Assembly (NCBI GenBank): GCA_019828595.1
Contig: JAHQRK010000025.1
Location: 186,001-250,000, forward strand
Direction of reading: 5' to 3'
Source: Aphanomyces cochlioides
Taxonomy: Eukaryota; Oomycota; Saprolegniomycetes; Saprolegniales; Verrucalvaceae
Length of the DNA stretch: 64,000 nucleotides
Shown here: in pieces, positions 46,132 to 57,452 of the stretch
Position numbering within the stretch: the stretch's first letter is position 1
Layout: the number at the start of each line of letters is the position of its first letter
Translations under genes and position numbers: made by a program
Notes under the pieces: generated by a model
Databases searched by the model: none
Told to the model about the DNA's origin: nothing
What the model saw: the letters and a program-made list of their open reading frames with translations, nothing else

Positions 46132-46731
46132 CTATGGGCTCACTTCTACAAGCTGTCCTTTATCTGGATCGTATACGAGCCATCCTTTGGGCTTCTTCAC
46201 CTCGAGCTGCTCGAAACGTGCTTTTTGGGCCATCAATGCTCGAAACGCATGCTTCCTTCGCGTATTTGGATCCACATCGTCGTTATGTTTTCCATTTTGT
46301 GGCTGTGAAGCACGGTCATCCTTGCTGCTTGTCTTATTCCGTTGCTGCACTGTGGTTTCGTTTCGTAACAAGGGAGATGACGTAGTTACGGTCGGCTCAA
46401 AGGGCTCTAGCTCAGGTACGTCGCTGTCGTCAATCACATCTTCCGTCTCGCTCCATAAACTTGGTCCATATCGATTCCAAAGCCAGAGAAGGATTAAGAA
46501 CACTCCAGGCAACCAGTAGATCCATCGCTGCGTCATGTGACTCGACAGGAGTGACCAAAAGCCGTAGCGCAACCGCGCGAGCCGTCGGACTTTACCACCC
46601 GCGACCAAGGCTTCATACTGTAAGTAGGCAGCGAGCCATGCTTCATGTATAGCTTTCCCAAGCAGCGCGACGCCCAGGACGAACGACGCGGAGACATACC
46701 CGTCGCCAAAGACGGAGGCGAGCCATCCCAT
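46132..46731 (-). CDS. Small membrane protein, unrecognised
   Basis: A single-exon frame of 199 codons from the ATG at 46731 (MGWLASVFGDGYVSASFVLG). The N-terminal half has a hydrophobic stretch at about residues 13-30 and a clear membrane helix at about 71-90 (IYWLPGVFLILLWLWNRYG). The second half is charged and probably cytosolic, with an acidic patch (VIDDSDVPELEPFEP) and a basic end including HAFRALMAQKARFEQLEVKK. No family is recognisable. Its 3' end abuts DEK. Two CCGGATAT motifs lie 32-74 bp upstream of the ATG. Confidence 0.75.
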   Translation of the reverse strand: MGWLASVFGDGYVSASFVLGVALLGKAIHEAWLAAYLQYEALVAGGKVRRLARLRYGFWSLLSSHMTQRWIYWLPGVFLILLWLWNRYGPSLWSETEDVIDDSDVPELEPFEPTVTTSSPLLRNETTVQQRNKTSSKDDRASQPQNGKHNDDVDPNTRRKHAFRALMAQKARFEQLEVKKPKGWLVYDPDKGQLVEVSP

Positions 46732-46762
46732 GTTTCAAGCGTGGTGCCAAATGCCATTGTGG

Positions 46763-46805
46763 TTATCCGGATATGACCTCAACCGTAAAAACATTCTCCG
46801 GATAT
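46763..46805. promoter_or_regulatory. Two CCGGATAT motifs upstream of the small membrane protein gene
   Basis: TTATCCGGATA (46763-46773) and TCCGGATAT (46797-46805) lie close to the start at 46731, in the same distance range as the motifs near the TRAIP-like and DEK genes. Confidence 0.45.
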
Positions 46806-47852
46806 GTGAAAACACACACAACACACATGTGTGTGTTTTCCATGTGAGTCTTCAGTGAATGTTGGACATCAACATGAAGGATTCAAGACAAGAACAGTCA
46901 CATCCAAGTCAGGTCAAAGTACTTGATTTTTGGATAGCACGACACTTTCTTATGGCCATTGGATGCAAAAGCTTATCTGAATCTATCATCCCCATCAATG
47001 TACAAGTTGCTTAATGTCTTAATGACAAGTTGTCAAGACAAAAGTTTTACATTTGGCGAAACCGAGAGGAAGATTTCGCCGAAAGTGAAAAGTCAGAATC
47101 ATTTGTGTCGAGTATTCGATAACGTTATCACAAAATGCGGAAAACATTACATGAAGCTCAAAGGGTTGCTTTAGGAAATGGATGTTCCCTTCTATAAAGA
47201 CTATCCCCTAAATTTGATTAGGGTAAGCGCACGAGAGTCAATTCAGGATGGTACTTTCAGCTCTTGGTGTCTAATCTTCAATAGTACCTGCAACGACAAC
47301 ATTCGTACAATACACGTTCAAGGAGATACGAAGTCACTCCATGAGACCAACTTGGCCATCAAACGTAAACGTTGCCAACATCAATATGCCCCCCACAGCC
47401 CACAGCCACGCACGCACGGAGCGACGACAGGCTACTGACGAAACATACAACAGTGGCATACCACACGCACGGACGCTCTCTCCAGTATACCCGGGCTCGG
47501 CACAAATAGGGGGCCACTCAGGCGATATCCTGAACCACATACTGACCACTAACCGCCCACTAATCATTGACCCGAAGTACAGTTGCAGACGCTAGGGCTG
47601 CTGTTGATTGTGCCTGAGTAGACTCGCTGAGCCATAGGAACGTGTTAATTGCGAAACAACAACAATAACAAGAACAACTTGGTGTCTAAATCTTGCCTAC
47701 ACACAAGTTGTAGCATAGTCTTGAATGGGATTGTAAAGACGAAACGTAACAAATGCAACTTCAATTAACATAGTGTTTTCATAAATCGTATGAGTCTCAC
47801 TGTAGGCAACTTCATGTGTTTGCTGGCGACTGTGGCGCATGCATTTGCCACG
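46806..47852. other. Stretch without a recognised gene
   Basis: No gene can be supported. From about 47385 to 47600 the base composition becomes GC-richer and a frame with GSAQIGGHSGDILNHILTTN is open, unlike the flanks. It could be a fragment of a mobile element, but I do not recognise one. Confidence 0.4.
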
Positions 47853-49971
47853 TCAAAACGTGGAAGACTTTGTTTCCACTTGATTACTGTAGTGTTCTTC
47901 AATATACTTGACAATTTCGATTGCGGATGGTCGGTCTGCCGGATTCAACTGCCAGCATTTGGTAATTAATGTCCACGGAGGTTCCAGTTCTGGATCCATG
48001 TCATTAGGTTTTTCAGGTCGATCATCGTCTGATTTGAAAATTTCCTCGCTGAATTCACGTTCAGAGCAGCCTCTGAATGGCATATCATTGCACAAGATTT
48101 CCCAAACGGTCATGCCAAATGACCACACATCCGATTTCGTTGTCACTTTTCCAGCGGTAAAATACTGCTCAGGACTCATCCAATTTAACGTCCCAACCTG
48201 TCTCATACCACTCTTGGTATTCTCGAAGCTCCCTAACGACCGACTCAACCCAAAATCACCAATTGCAACTGTCTTTCGAAATGTGATCAATACATTATCG
48301 CCTTTGAGGTCTCGATGTATAATGCCAGCGTTGTGAATGGACAGCAAGCCACAAGCAAATTGATACACCATCGGAATCAATGTCTGGATTGTCTCGAACG
48401 TAGCGACGGATATTCGTATCACATAATTCACTGACCAGTATTGGCACAGGAATCTTGGTACAAACGCCAATAAGAGTCAAAACGTAAGGTTCATGTGAAA
48501 TATCTTTCCATGCCTTGACTTCTCTCGCAATCGTCTCCTCCAAATCTGTCGAGTCGTTGTTGATTGTCCGATCAAATTGTTTGACCGCAACGGTTTGACC
48601 TTGATACATTCCGCTGAATACTGTCCCGAACCTTCCTTGTCCCAAAATTGAGCTGATATCATTGGGATGGAAGTGAACATCGTCTGAAGAAATCATCCAA
48701 GGCTCTATACATATAATTTTGTCGATATGCATAAAGGCTTCAGCAATCTGATTCTCACATCTCTTCACTAGATCTTCAAACACTTCGTCTCGCACAATAT
48801 TTCCAATGTCCACTTGACGCTTGTAGTACTCAAGTCCTCGTTGAAGTTGAATCGCAAGGTCATACAATTTATCCAGTTGTTGGCGCTTGTCAGAGTAATT
48901 CGACAAACACGTGTGTAAGCTATCCATCGCGTCAATCATATTTCCAATACCAAACGTTGAATCACGAATATTTCCCACGACGCGAACCTTCATATCCACA
49001 TTCAAGGGTGCCACGGCTTGACGAAGGCGATCTTGAAGAAGACCGATGATTGCGGTAAAACGATGACTGTCGTTGTTGAAATTCAGTTTCCATGTCTGAG
49101 TAGTTTGGAGTGTGGATTCCCACAGTCTTTGAATCTCCTCCAAGATTTCGAGTAGTTTGGAGCTCTCAGTTAAAACTTCGTCGCGCATCATGTGATCCAC
49201 GATGCGTCCAACCAAGATCCCAGTTTCCAAGACACTTTGACGGTTGGTTTGAAACTTCAGAGATAAGGATAGAATCACCCTTGCATACTGCATTGCCTCC
49301 GATTTATTGTATTCAATAGGTTCAAGAATCTGACGAATGAATTCAATTGCCGAGTGGATTGAGTAGATGTGATCAGATTTGTTCATGGCTCCACTAAGAG
49401 TATCAGGCATCTCTGAATGTAGTTTCCATTGAGATGAATAATGCGTTTTTAAGAATTCTACAATTTCAGAAGCGGATGGTCGAGCAGTCGGATCCAACTG
49501 CCAACATTTGGTAATTAATGTCCACAGAGGCTCCAGGTCGGGACTCATGTTGTCAGGTTTTTCAGGTCGCTTATCTTCTGATATAAGAATTTCATTTCGG
49601 AAGCCATCTTCTGGGTAGCCCCTGAGTGGGATATCATTGCACAAAATTTCCCACAGGATCATACCAAAGGACCACACGTCAGATTTTGAGGTTACTCGTC
49701 GGGAAAAGAAATATTGCTCGGGGCTCATCCAATTCCATGCCTCATATGCTGTGGTTTCTGCTTTTCTATATTGAAGGTTCAAAATTTTCTGAGTCAGGCC
49801 AAAGCCGGCAATGGCTACAGTCGCTTCCATCGTGACCAAGACATTATCGCTCTTTAGATCTCCGTGGATAATATCAGCATCGTGGAGAGTGACAAGACCG
49901 CATGCAAATTGATAAATCAATGGAAGAAGGGATTCTGGGTTGTTTCGAACGTAATCACGGATGGTAGTTTG

Positions 49972-49974
49972 TTA
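49972..49974 (-). other. In-frame TAA inside kinase 2 of locus 3
   Basis: The stop replaces the Cys codon in the shared VSELC(K/D)TN stretch, which is TGT in locus 2. The frame is unchanged on both sides (VSEL, stop, then TIRDYVRNNPESLLPL), so this is a point-type change rather than an indel. Confidence 0.85.
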
Positions 49975-52900
49975 CAATTCACTGACTAGAATGGGAGTGG
50001 AAATCTTCGTGCAAATACCAACCAAACTCAAAATGTGCGTCTTCTCTGACACATTCTTCCAAGCTTGAGCTTCCTTGGTAATAGCATTTTCAAAATCAGT
50101 TGAATCCACCATTTTGATGTGATCAAAGAGTTGGATAGCCACGTCTTGACCATGGTGCTTTCCTTTAAACACTCTTGTGAAAGTCCCTTGCATAAGAGCA
50201 GTTGTGGAGTCGTCTGGGTTAAATTGGACATCATTTGACGAAAGGATCCACGTGGCTATGTTGTCCAGATTGAAAGAATTTGGGAGCACTTTCGTATTCT
50301 TTAGGTTGTTGGCAGTACGACCAATTAGGGTTTGGCACGAAGAAAGTCTGTTCTCAAACTTAGTATCGTGTGAGATATTGCCAAGCGCCACTTGAACCTT
50401 GTAAAACTCCAATCCACGCTGAAATTGAATCATTAGCTCCATCAGACCATTCTTCTGTCGTTGCACCTCAGCGTATTGCGCGATGGATTCCAACTTCTTG
50501 TCCAAACAGCGAATCATATTCAAAAATTCTTCAATATCTTCCGATAAGTCGCTTATAACACCCACGACTTGAACGGAAAGGTCTATATTGGCCTGTTTAG
50601 TCTCCTCAATAAGACAATCTTGGAGACGTTGAATTTCAGCTCCAATCTTTTCAACCCTAGTTTTTTGTTGGAAGTCATCTAGTCGCAATTTCCATAACTG
50701 CGACGACAGAAGAGGGATCATGAAAACGTTCCTGATGTCGTTTATGACTGAGAGCAGCCCTGGAGCACTCTTTGGTAGTCCCTGCCGCATTATATGACGA
50801 ACAACTCGTTCAACCATGAGCCCAAGCCTAAGTGCATGCTGACGTTGAAGTTTGGTCTTCATTGACTGAGATAAAATCGCTAGTGCTGCCTTGACAATTT
50901 CTGACGCAGAGTCAATCTCACCCTTTCCACTTTGGATGAGGAGTTCTATGGCTGAAGTGATTGAATGGATACTTCGTGTAGTTGATGGAATATTCCACTT
51001 CACTTTGTTCTCCATCGACAATGCACTTTTGTAGTTGTCAAGCTCGTGGTTGTGTTTTTTGCATATCCAACGGACATGCGATCTATAAGGCACATTGGGC
51101 TCTATACTTCGTTTCTTCAAGCCACCGATTACATCACCTTGGACATTCATACCCATCGAATAAAGCATACTCCACATCATATCTTTGTTGTGCTCTCTGT
51201 AGTCTTCGATTATCCCTTTGATCTCTTCAACAAAACACACCACTTTTTCATCCTTCAAATTACCACTCTCCAACTGCGCCACAATTTCATTTAATCTCGG
51301 AAACGTCGTGATGGTGACTGAGCCATGTATCTTTTCCATTGAGCTTAACACTCGTTCAATGAAGGTACCATCACACACGTCGAAGTTATAGTCCAAGCCG
51401 AATGAGACGTTGTTGCTTGATACTAATCCAACAGCCTTGAGAATCAAGTATGAAGTTTTTAGCATGGGAAGAGCTTCTCGTACAAATGGTGACTGCGCCT
51501 CTACTTGAATCACGGAATTGTCAGGAAAATATTCACAAGGTGATGAGGTGGATCGCACTTCACAGAGGAATCGAAGGCGTAACAACATTTTACGGACTTT
51601 ATTACCACGAGGAATTGGCTCCGACAATCCATCAAGTTGCCAGATACAGGGTGGAGGATGGAATAATATTTGTGTCGACAGAAAATCTGTTAAAGATAGT
51701 GGTGATAGCAAATCCATAGGTTTGTTGTCAAGTGGACATTCCAAAATCATCACGAAACACCTGAACTTAGCCACATTCCATTCGCCCCGGTCGACGTATT
51801 CAATTAATTCCTGAGACTCTTGCCCACAGGCGACTGGTGTGCTCATAAAAACTGACTCAAAGCTTTCGCTGAGCTTTGCAATGAATTGCTTCTGTACCTG
51901 CCGCTGGTGTCGGACTCGAAAAATAATTTCGCTGCTCGATTGAACTGTGTACGGACAGATAATGAAGTTATTGAAGACAGGCCATTCTTTCATTGGATCT
52001 ATTCGCATGTCTTTAGGTTCAAGTGGACCGTGTATATCAGTACCTGCTAATATGATATTTATTAGCTCGGTAAGAGACGTAACTGTGAGATCCACTTGAT
52101 CCAACTCAGCGTTATCACAATCTACAAAAGCTGTAATGTGGTTCAACATAAATAAGCATACTTTTTGGTCCATATTCACTTTCTAATTTTGTATTTTGGC
52201 TAAACGGAATTGGATCTAGGTCTTCATTATACAGAGTAAGTTGAGGACCGTAATTGAGCTCCAAATATTGAACAATTTCGCGTGCTGTCGGCCGAGACGT
52301 CGGATCCAACTTCCAGCATTTGGTAATTAAAGTCCACAATCGCTCAAGCTCAGAATTGAATTTTTCTTGTTTCTCGGGTCGATCAACATCGGATAAAAAA
52401 ATGTCATTTGCAAATTCATGTACAGTGGCGATTCGAAATGGAATGTCGTCGCACACAATCTCCCAAACTGTCATACCAAAGACCACACGTCTGATTTGAA
52501 CGACAAATTTTCAGGTTTAAAATATTGTTCAGGACTCATCCAATTCAATGTCCCCTCTGCTCTTCTTCCTGACGTTGTTCTCGTGAGACTGTCGGTTGTT
52601 CTACTCAATCCAAAGTCAGCAATGGCGACTGTTTTCTGAAATGTGACCAAAACATTGTCACCTTTCAAATCTCGATGGATAATACCAGCATCGTGGAGGC
52701 ATGCTAAACCTCGCGCAAATTGGTAAATTGTCGGAAGGAGCATCACTGGATTATCGCGGACGTAACGTCGGACATTAGTTTCACATAATTCACTGACAAT
52801 AATGGGCGGCGAGATCTTTGTGCACGCACCAATGAGAGTCAAAATATATTGCTCATTTGCGACGTCTTTCCACGATTTTATTTCCTTTAAGACAGATTCT

Positions 52901-55232
52901 TCCAAATCGGTAGAATTGTCTGGCATTACATCATGGAATCGTTTCACTGCAACGATTTGCCCATGGTATGTTCCTGTGAATACAGTCGAAAATCCACCCT
53001 CTCCCAAAGCAGACGCCAAATTGTTTTGATCAAATAAAACATCGTCCGAAGCCAGCATCCATGCCTCAATCATGTCGATTCCAAACGAAGTTGGCATCGC
53101 ATTCGACTGACGCACTGAATCCACTGTATGGGCAATCTCATTTTGGCTCACTTGAACTTGTTTCTCGAAAACTTCGTTTCTTGGGAAATTTCCAAGACTT
53201 ACTTGGTGTTGATAATGCTCAAATCCACGCTGAATTTGAACTACCAATTCGACCAATCGATTCTCTCGATGTTGAACATCAGGCTCATTCATAATTTCTG
53301 CTAAGTTTTTGTCCAGGTGGTCCATTTTGTCAATCATTTTGTCAACTTCATATTTTATGTCATCCACATTGCCAACTACTCGTAAGTTGAGATTTACCTG
53401 GATGTTTCTTGCGGCTTGAACGAGAATGTTTTGAAAGAAGACAAGTCTCGAAGCAATGGCCTTGATTTCATCTTTTTTACCCTCGCCGAGTGTCAACTTC
53501 CAAGTTTGCACTTTAACTAGTCTTTCTTGCCAGTAATATTTGATTTTTTGTAAATGAGTGAGGAGTGCCATTTCTTGATAACCATACTGCATGACATGTC
53601 GAATAAGGCACTCGATCATAAGACTAGTTGTTAAGACAGTCTGCCGCTGTACATTAACATTCAATGATAACTCCAAAATAGAAGCCGCAGTAGCTACAAT
53701 TGCAGATTTTACCTCTGCATATTTTTCTCCTTTGATTTTTAGATTTGCTTGTTTAATCAGTAGAGTGGCCGACGTGATGTCTAAATGTAAGAATAAGTCT
53801 GATATATGAGAAAACACTATACTCGTCTTCATGCCATACTTGTCGAAAAATTCTTTGGCACTTTGGTTGCCAACATCATGAGGAGATCTTCCATCCTATT
53901 GACCATGAATTGCAATGGATTGAGACTGTTACAGAACCTTGTTCCTCGCCATATTGGCACCTGAATTTAAGAGGTACTCCACAATTTTCAAGTGGCCTCT
54001 CCTCGATGCTAAATGCAATGGTGTATTGCCGTCCTATGCCGAAGTAAGTTTGGCGATACGTGGTGATAATGCAACCTTGTTGGCCATGTCTATTGATGCA
54101 CCATGAGACTTCAGTTCTTTTACAACATCGAATAGCCCCCAAAATGAGGCGCAATGCAAGGCAGAATCGCCATGCTAAAAGGAAGGAATGTAATTTCATT
54201 TGATCGATGGCTGCTTTACTTTGTCCACAGCACCAATATCCGCACCTTTTGCCAGGAGCTTTCTAACGATATCCACACTCCCTTTCTTTGAAGTTGAAGC
54301 GACGTGCAGTGGAGTAACGTCATGCTATTCCAAAGCAGTGGCGACATGATCTAAAATGATGTATTTACCTGATCAAAGATTTTAACTGAAGCATCTTGAT
54401 TTAGCAACAGCTCAACAATTCTCAAATCTCCTTTCCATAGTGCTCCGAATATTGCTGTGCTACCATCCTACGTCAAGTGAATGAGACCATCTACTCTAAT
54501 GAAGCGTGTGTCACCCAGGCTTTTTTATTGACATTCGCGCGATGATCCAACAGTTCCTTGACGACTTCGACATGTCCATTTTCCGACGCCTCGTAGAGTG
54601 GGGTTTTACTTTTACCATCCTACGCAAGTAGTTTTGATCGCTCACCTTACAAGCGTGATATTACCCAGGATTCCAAATCAATCTTGGCATCAAGGGCCAG
54701 CAATGCCTTGACCACATGGATGCTGCCCAATGTAATGCAGTTTTTCCACCCTGTCGGTATTTGCCAAATTACTGTGTCCACTCCTCCCTTACCTTGTCCC
54801 TCTTGTCAACACTTGCACCCTTAGCAAGAAGCTCAAGAACTAGTAAATGTCCATTGCGCGAAGCAGCATGTAATGGAAATACGCCATTCTAATTCAGATG
54901 CGGAAAACCTCAACAGGAAAATGTGATGTACCCTGTCGGCAATTTTTGCTGAGGCGCCATGAGTCAACAGTTCCTTGACAACTTCTAAATGCCCATTCCG
55001 TGACGCCTCCGTTAGAGCATTCGTTCCATTCTAAACCAAGAGAGTGAGATTATTTCAATAAGATAGAATTGTTCAGCACCCATTGGTCCTTGTCAACTGT
55101 CACTTGAAGGCCCAAGAGGTCTTTGACAATCTCCAAATGTCCGTTTGCTGAAGCAACATATAGTAGTGTGTAGCCGTCCTGGGGATTCATCACGATCTTA
55201 AGGTTATATATGTCTTACGTCATTTCTCATGT

Positions 55233-55305
55233 CGATGCGGCTTTGGTGCGGGCTTTGTTGATTGGAGATTCGAATCAACACAAAGCCCGCACCAAAGCCG
55301 CATCG
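55233..55305. repeat. Near-perfect inverted repeat inside exon 1 of locus 3
   Basis: The left arm (55233-55263, 31 nt) and right arm (55273-55305, 33 nt) are complementary except for a 2-nt indel; the loop is 9 nt. The right arm is the normal coding sequence for GDAALVRAL read on the minus strand. The left arm is its inverted copy, replacing the end of the exon. Confidence 0.92.
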
Positions 55306-55424
55306 CCATCTTTTACTGCTTCAAATAGCCTCTCGTCCCAAGGTAACATTGTTTTGTTGCACGAAACAAGGCTGTTTGAAGGTCAATATGCTTTTGGACG
55401 AACCGTCAAATACTATCGATGGAG

Positions 55425-55862
55425 TCACCAGCTCAATTTGCAAATTGATGGGCTTTCTTCATTGACGACAATGGTGATATCCAACTGTGTGCAGTCATTT
55501 CGTGAAGTCAGCCTATTATACAGTACCGGCAAGAGTCTACAATACCGCTGAGATGATCTCCAATCGCCCTTTGCTCCCTCCATGCGGATGAATTGAATAA
55601 GATGAAAGCCTTCCTCGACAATCGACAAGTTTTTAGACATGATCGACCAAAACTTTGACTCCATCTTTTCGTCCGAAATGTTTTTACTTATAGCCGAATG
55701 GAGACAACTCTGACAATAGGGGACCTTGCTGGATGCACAGCACACCACGACGTAATCTTGCCCCCTTTCCCCGGCTTCAGTATCTGCTACGATCATCACG
55801 CGAATCACATACATTCGAGATACCTTTCGACTGGTGATTTGATCTCCCCTTCTAGACAACAA
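55425..55862 (-). CDS. Unrecognised open frame upstream of kinase locus 3
   Basis: The 145-codon frame looks protein-like: MYVIRVMIVADTEAG early, CCASSKVPYCQSC with clustered cysteines in the middle, and KNLSIVEEGFHLIQFIRMEG. It lies 75 bp upstream of the start of locus 3 on the same strand. No family is recognised. It might be a small gene, an additional 5' exon of the locus, or a remnant. Confidence 0.3.
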   Translation of the reverse strand: MLSRRGDQITSRKVSRMYVIRVMIVADTEAGERGQDYVVVCCASSKVPYCQSCLHSAISKNISDEKMESKFWSIMSKNLSIVEEGFHLIQFIRMEGAKGDWRSSQRYCRLLPVLYNRLTSRNDCTQLDITIVVNEESPSICKLSW

Positions 55863-56176
55863 TCCACAAGACAGTGAATTTGAAATATTTCCCTCATCTT
55901 CATGCGTTGATGAAGGCCCTATGGTTCCAAGAGAGCTGAAACAATGCGAGGATTAACGAGTGCATTTGCCAACTTCCGTGATACACTACCGCGCTTTTCA
56001 TGTTCAAGTTTAATATCATTTCTCGACAAAAAGTACAAATTGGTGCCAAGTTCCAACTGAAATGATATATTTCAAGGTTCAAGTTGCCGCGCATCATTGC
56101 ATTCATTTTTACCTTTTTATTTAATAATATGGAGATTTGTATATTTAATCTCGATTGCACGATATCTATTTTATTA
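55863..56176. other. Intergenic stretch
   Basis: AT-rich; no gene seen before the nested MITEs. Confidence 0.5.
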
Positions 56177-56705
56177 GGGTGCGTCTAAATCAATATGCCA
56201 TTTTCAGCAAAATTGGGATTAGGGCCTGTCTGGCAACCGAAAATATTACAATAAATAGGTCCAAAATGTCATTTTGAGGCCAAATTCAATATTTTGGTCA
56301 AAATATGAACTTGTTTATCTCGGAGAGTTTTGCACCAAATCCAATATTTTTGGTTGGGATATACTCACTGGAGACTCCCAAAATGCCATTTTACGAGATG
56401 GACGTTTTACCTCTATTTTGAATATGCCATAAATCGTTAATCCCAATTTTGCTGAAAATGGCATATTGATTTTGAAATTTTGCCAGACGCACCCTTATGG
56501 CATATTCAAAATAGAGGTAAAACCTCCATCTCATAAAATGGCATTTTGGGAGTCTCCAGTGAGTATATCCCAACCAAAAATATTGGATTTGGTGCAAAAC
56601 TCTCCGAGATAAACAAGTTCATATTTTGACCTAAATATTGAATTTGGCCTCAAAATTGCAATTTGGTCCTATTTATTGTAATATTTTCGGTTGCCAGACG
56701 GGCCC
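56177..56705 (-). mobile_element. Tourist-like MITE, outer copy interrupted by another MITE
   Basis: The inverted-orientation copy begins GGGTGCGTCT at 56177, is interrupted at 56221, resumes at 56498 with ATGGCATATTC, and ends at 56705 with GTCTGGCAACCG-type terminus (inward from the right). It is flanked by TTA (56174-56176 and 56706-56708). About 12 bp next to the left terminus and about 5 bp at the interruption are missing relative to copy 1. Confidence 0.85.
56222..56494 (+). mobile_element. Tourist-like MITE, inner copy
   Basis: This 273-bp copy starts GGGCCTGTCTGGCAACCG and ends GACGCACCC. It is flanked by TTA (56219-56221 and 56495-56497). It has the same orientation as copy 1 at 10316-10589 and is very similar to it. 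Inner and outer copies face each other, giving about 210 bp of long inverted repeat around a spacer of about 60 bp. Confidence 0.9.
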
Positions 56706-56740
56706 TTAAAAATATACCTGAACAGTCTGGGATTTGCATC

Positions 56741-57413
56741 ATGCTTGCCAAGTCTGTGGGACGTCTTGCGCCGTCGACGAGCGCGCTATTGGTTTGCGAT
56801 ATCCAAGAGATCTTCCGCAATCGAATCTATGAGATGCCATCGGTCATCCATGCGTCCAACACGCTTGTGAGTCGTCTAATCCGTGAAAGACCTTTGACAC
56901 TTCTGTGTAGGTCCAAGCTGCCAAGACTCTCGACATCCCAACGATTGTGACAACGCAATATGCGGCACGCTTTGGACCGACAGTGCCTGAAATCCAGCTC
57001 TCTCCTGAAGCCAAGATCTTTGACAAGACGCGATTCTCCATGTGGAATGACGATGTCAAGGCGTCCTTGGTTGAAAAGCCCAAGTCGATCATCCTCTGTG
57101 GCATTGAAGCCCACGTGTGTGTCTTGCAGACGTGTCTCGACTTGATTGAAGAAGGATATGAAGTCCATGTTCCAGTCGATGCTGTGAGCAGCAGCACGTC
57201 ATTGCTTCGATCTGTTGCGTTTGAGGTACGATTGCCCTGCTTAGCAGTTTTCATCGTTGCCATTAGCGCCTCAAGCAATCTGGTGTCTACTTGACGACTG
57301 TCGAGAGTGTCATCTTTCAACTCGTGGGAGACTCCAAGCATCCTCAATTCCGCGCCATTTCCAACCTTATCAAGGCGCACACTGCAACCCCCTCGGGGTT
57401 CTCGTCGGTGTAG
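56741..57413 (+). CDS. Isochorismatase-domain hydrolase (ISOC type)
   Basis: Three exons (56741-56866, 56911-57225, 57267-57413) encode 195 residues. The cysteine-hydrolase fold is marked by LLVCDIQEIF (catalytic Asp), FDKTRFSMW (with the conserved Lys) and CGIEAHVCVLQT (catalytic Cys), followed by the substrate-cap words VPVDAVSSSTSLLRSVAFE and the end VIFQLVGDSKHPQFRAISNL. These match eukaryotic ISOC1/ISOC2 proteins closely in order and length. The physiological substrate of that group is not settled. The ATG lies only 35 bp right of the MITE cluster, so the promoter may include MITE sequence. It converges with the first bZIP gene, 39 bp between stops. Confidence 0.92.
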
Positions 57414-57452
57414 CCTGTATTGTTTAAATGGCACTTATACACATCATGACAT

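Larger units (their letters stand above)
47853..55349 (-). pseudogene. Ankyrin array plus kinase-pseudokinase-kinase locus 3
   Basis: The start is MLPWDERLFEAVKDGDAALV at 55349. Exon 1 is followed by nine full ankyrin exons and a final partial repeat (DGRSPHDVGNQSAKEFFDKY) that opens exon 11 at 53895. Then come three modules, each a helical linker of about 250 residues plus a TKL-type kinase. Kinase 1 keeps the VAVK lysine, HRDLKGDN and DFG. Kinase 2 has VAIQLF, HGDLKSDN and GFG, so it is a pseudokinase. Kinase 3 has VAVK, HRD and DFG. An intron (52122-52161) joins kinase 1 to a unique segment of about 370 residues before module 2. Disabling changes are an inverted duplication in exon 1, a 13-nt deletion in exon 5 (54665-54750, 86 nt), a 1-nt frameshift near 52484, TAA at 49972-49974 and a frameshift near 48385. 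The body is otherwise long and open, so decay is recent. Confidence 0.8.

Noticed and set aside
51450..51814. Plus-strand frames of 89 and 98 codons
   Set aside because: They lie antisense to the continuous coding sequence of kinase locus 3.
55260..55280. GATTCGAATC word resembling a tRNA T-loop
   Set aside because: It is part of the loop of the inverted duplication in exon 1 of locus 3; no cloverleaf can be built.
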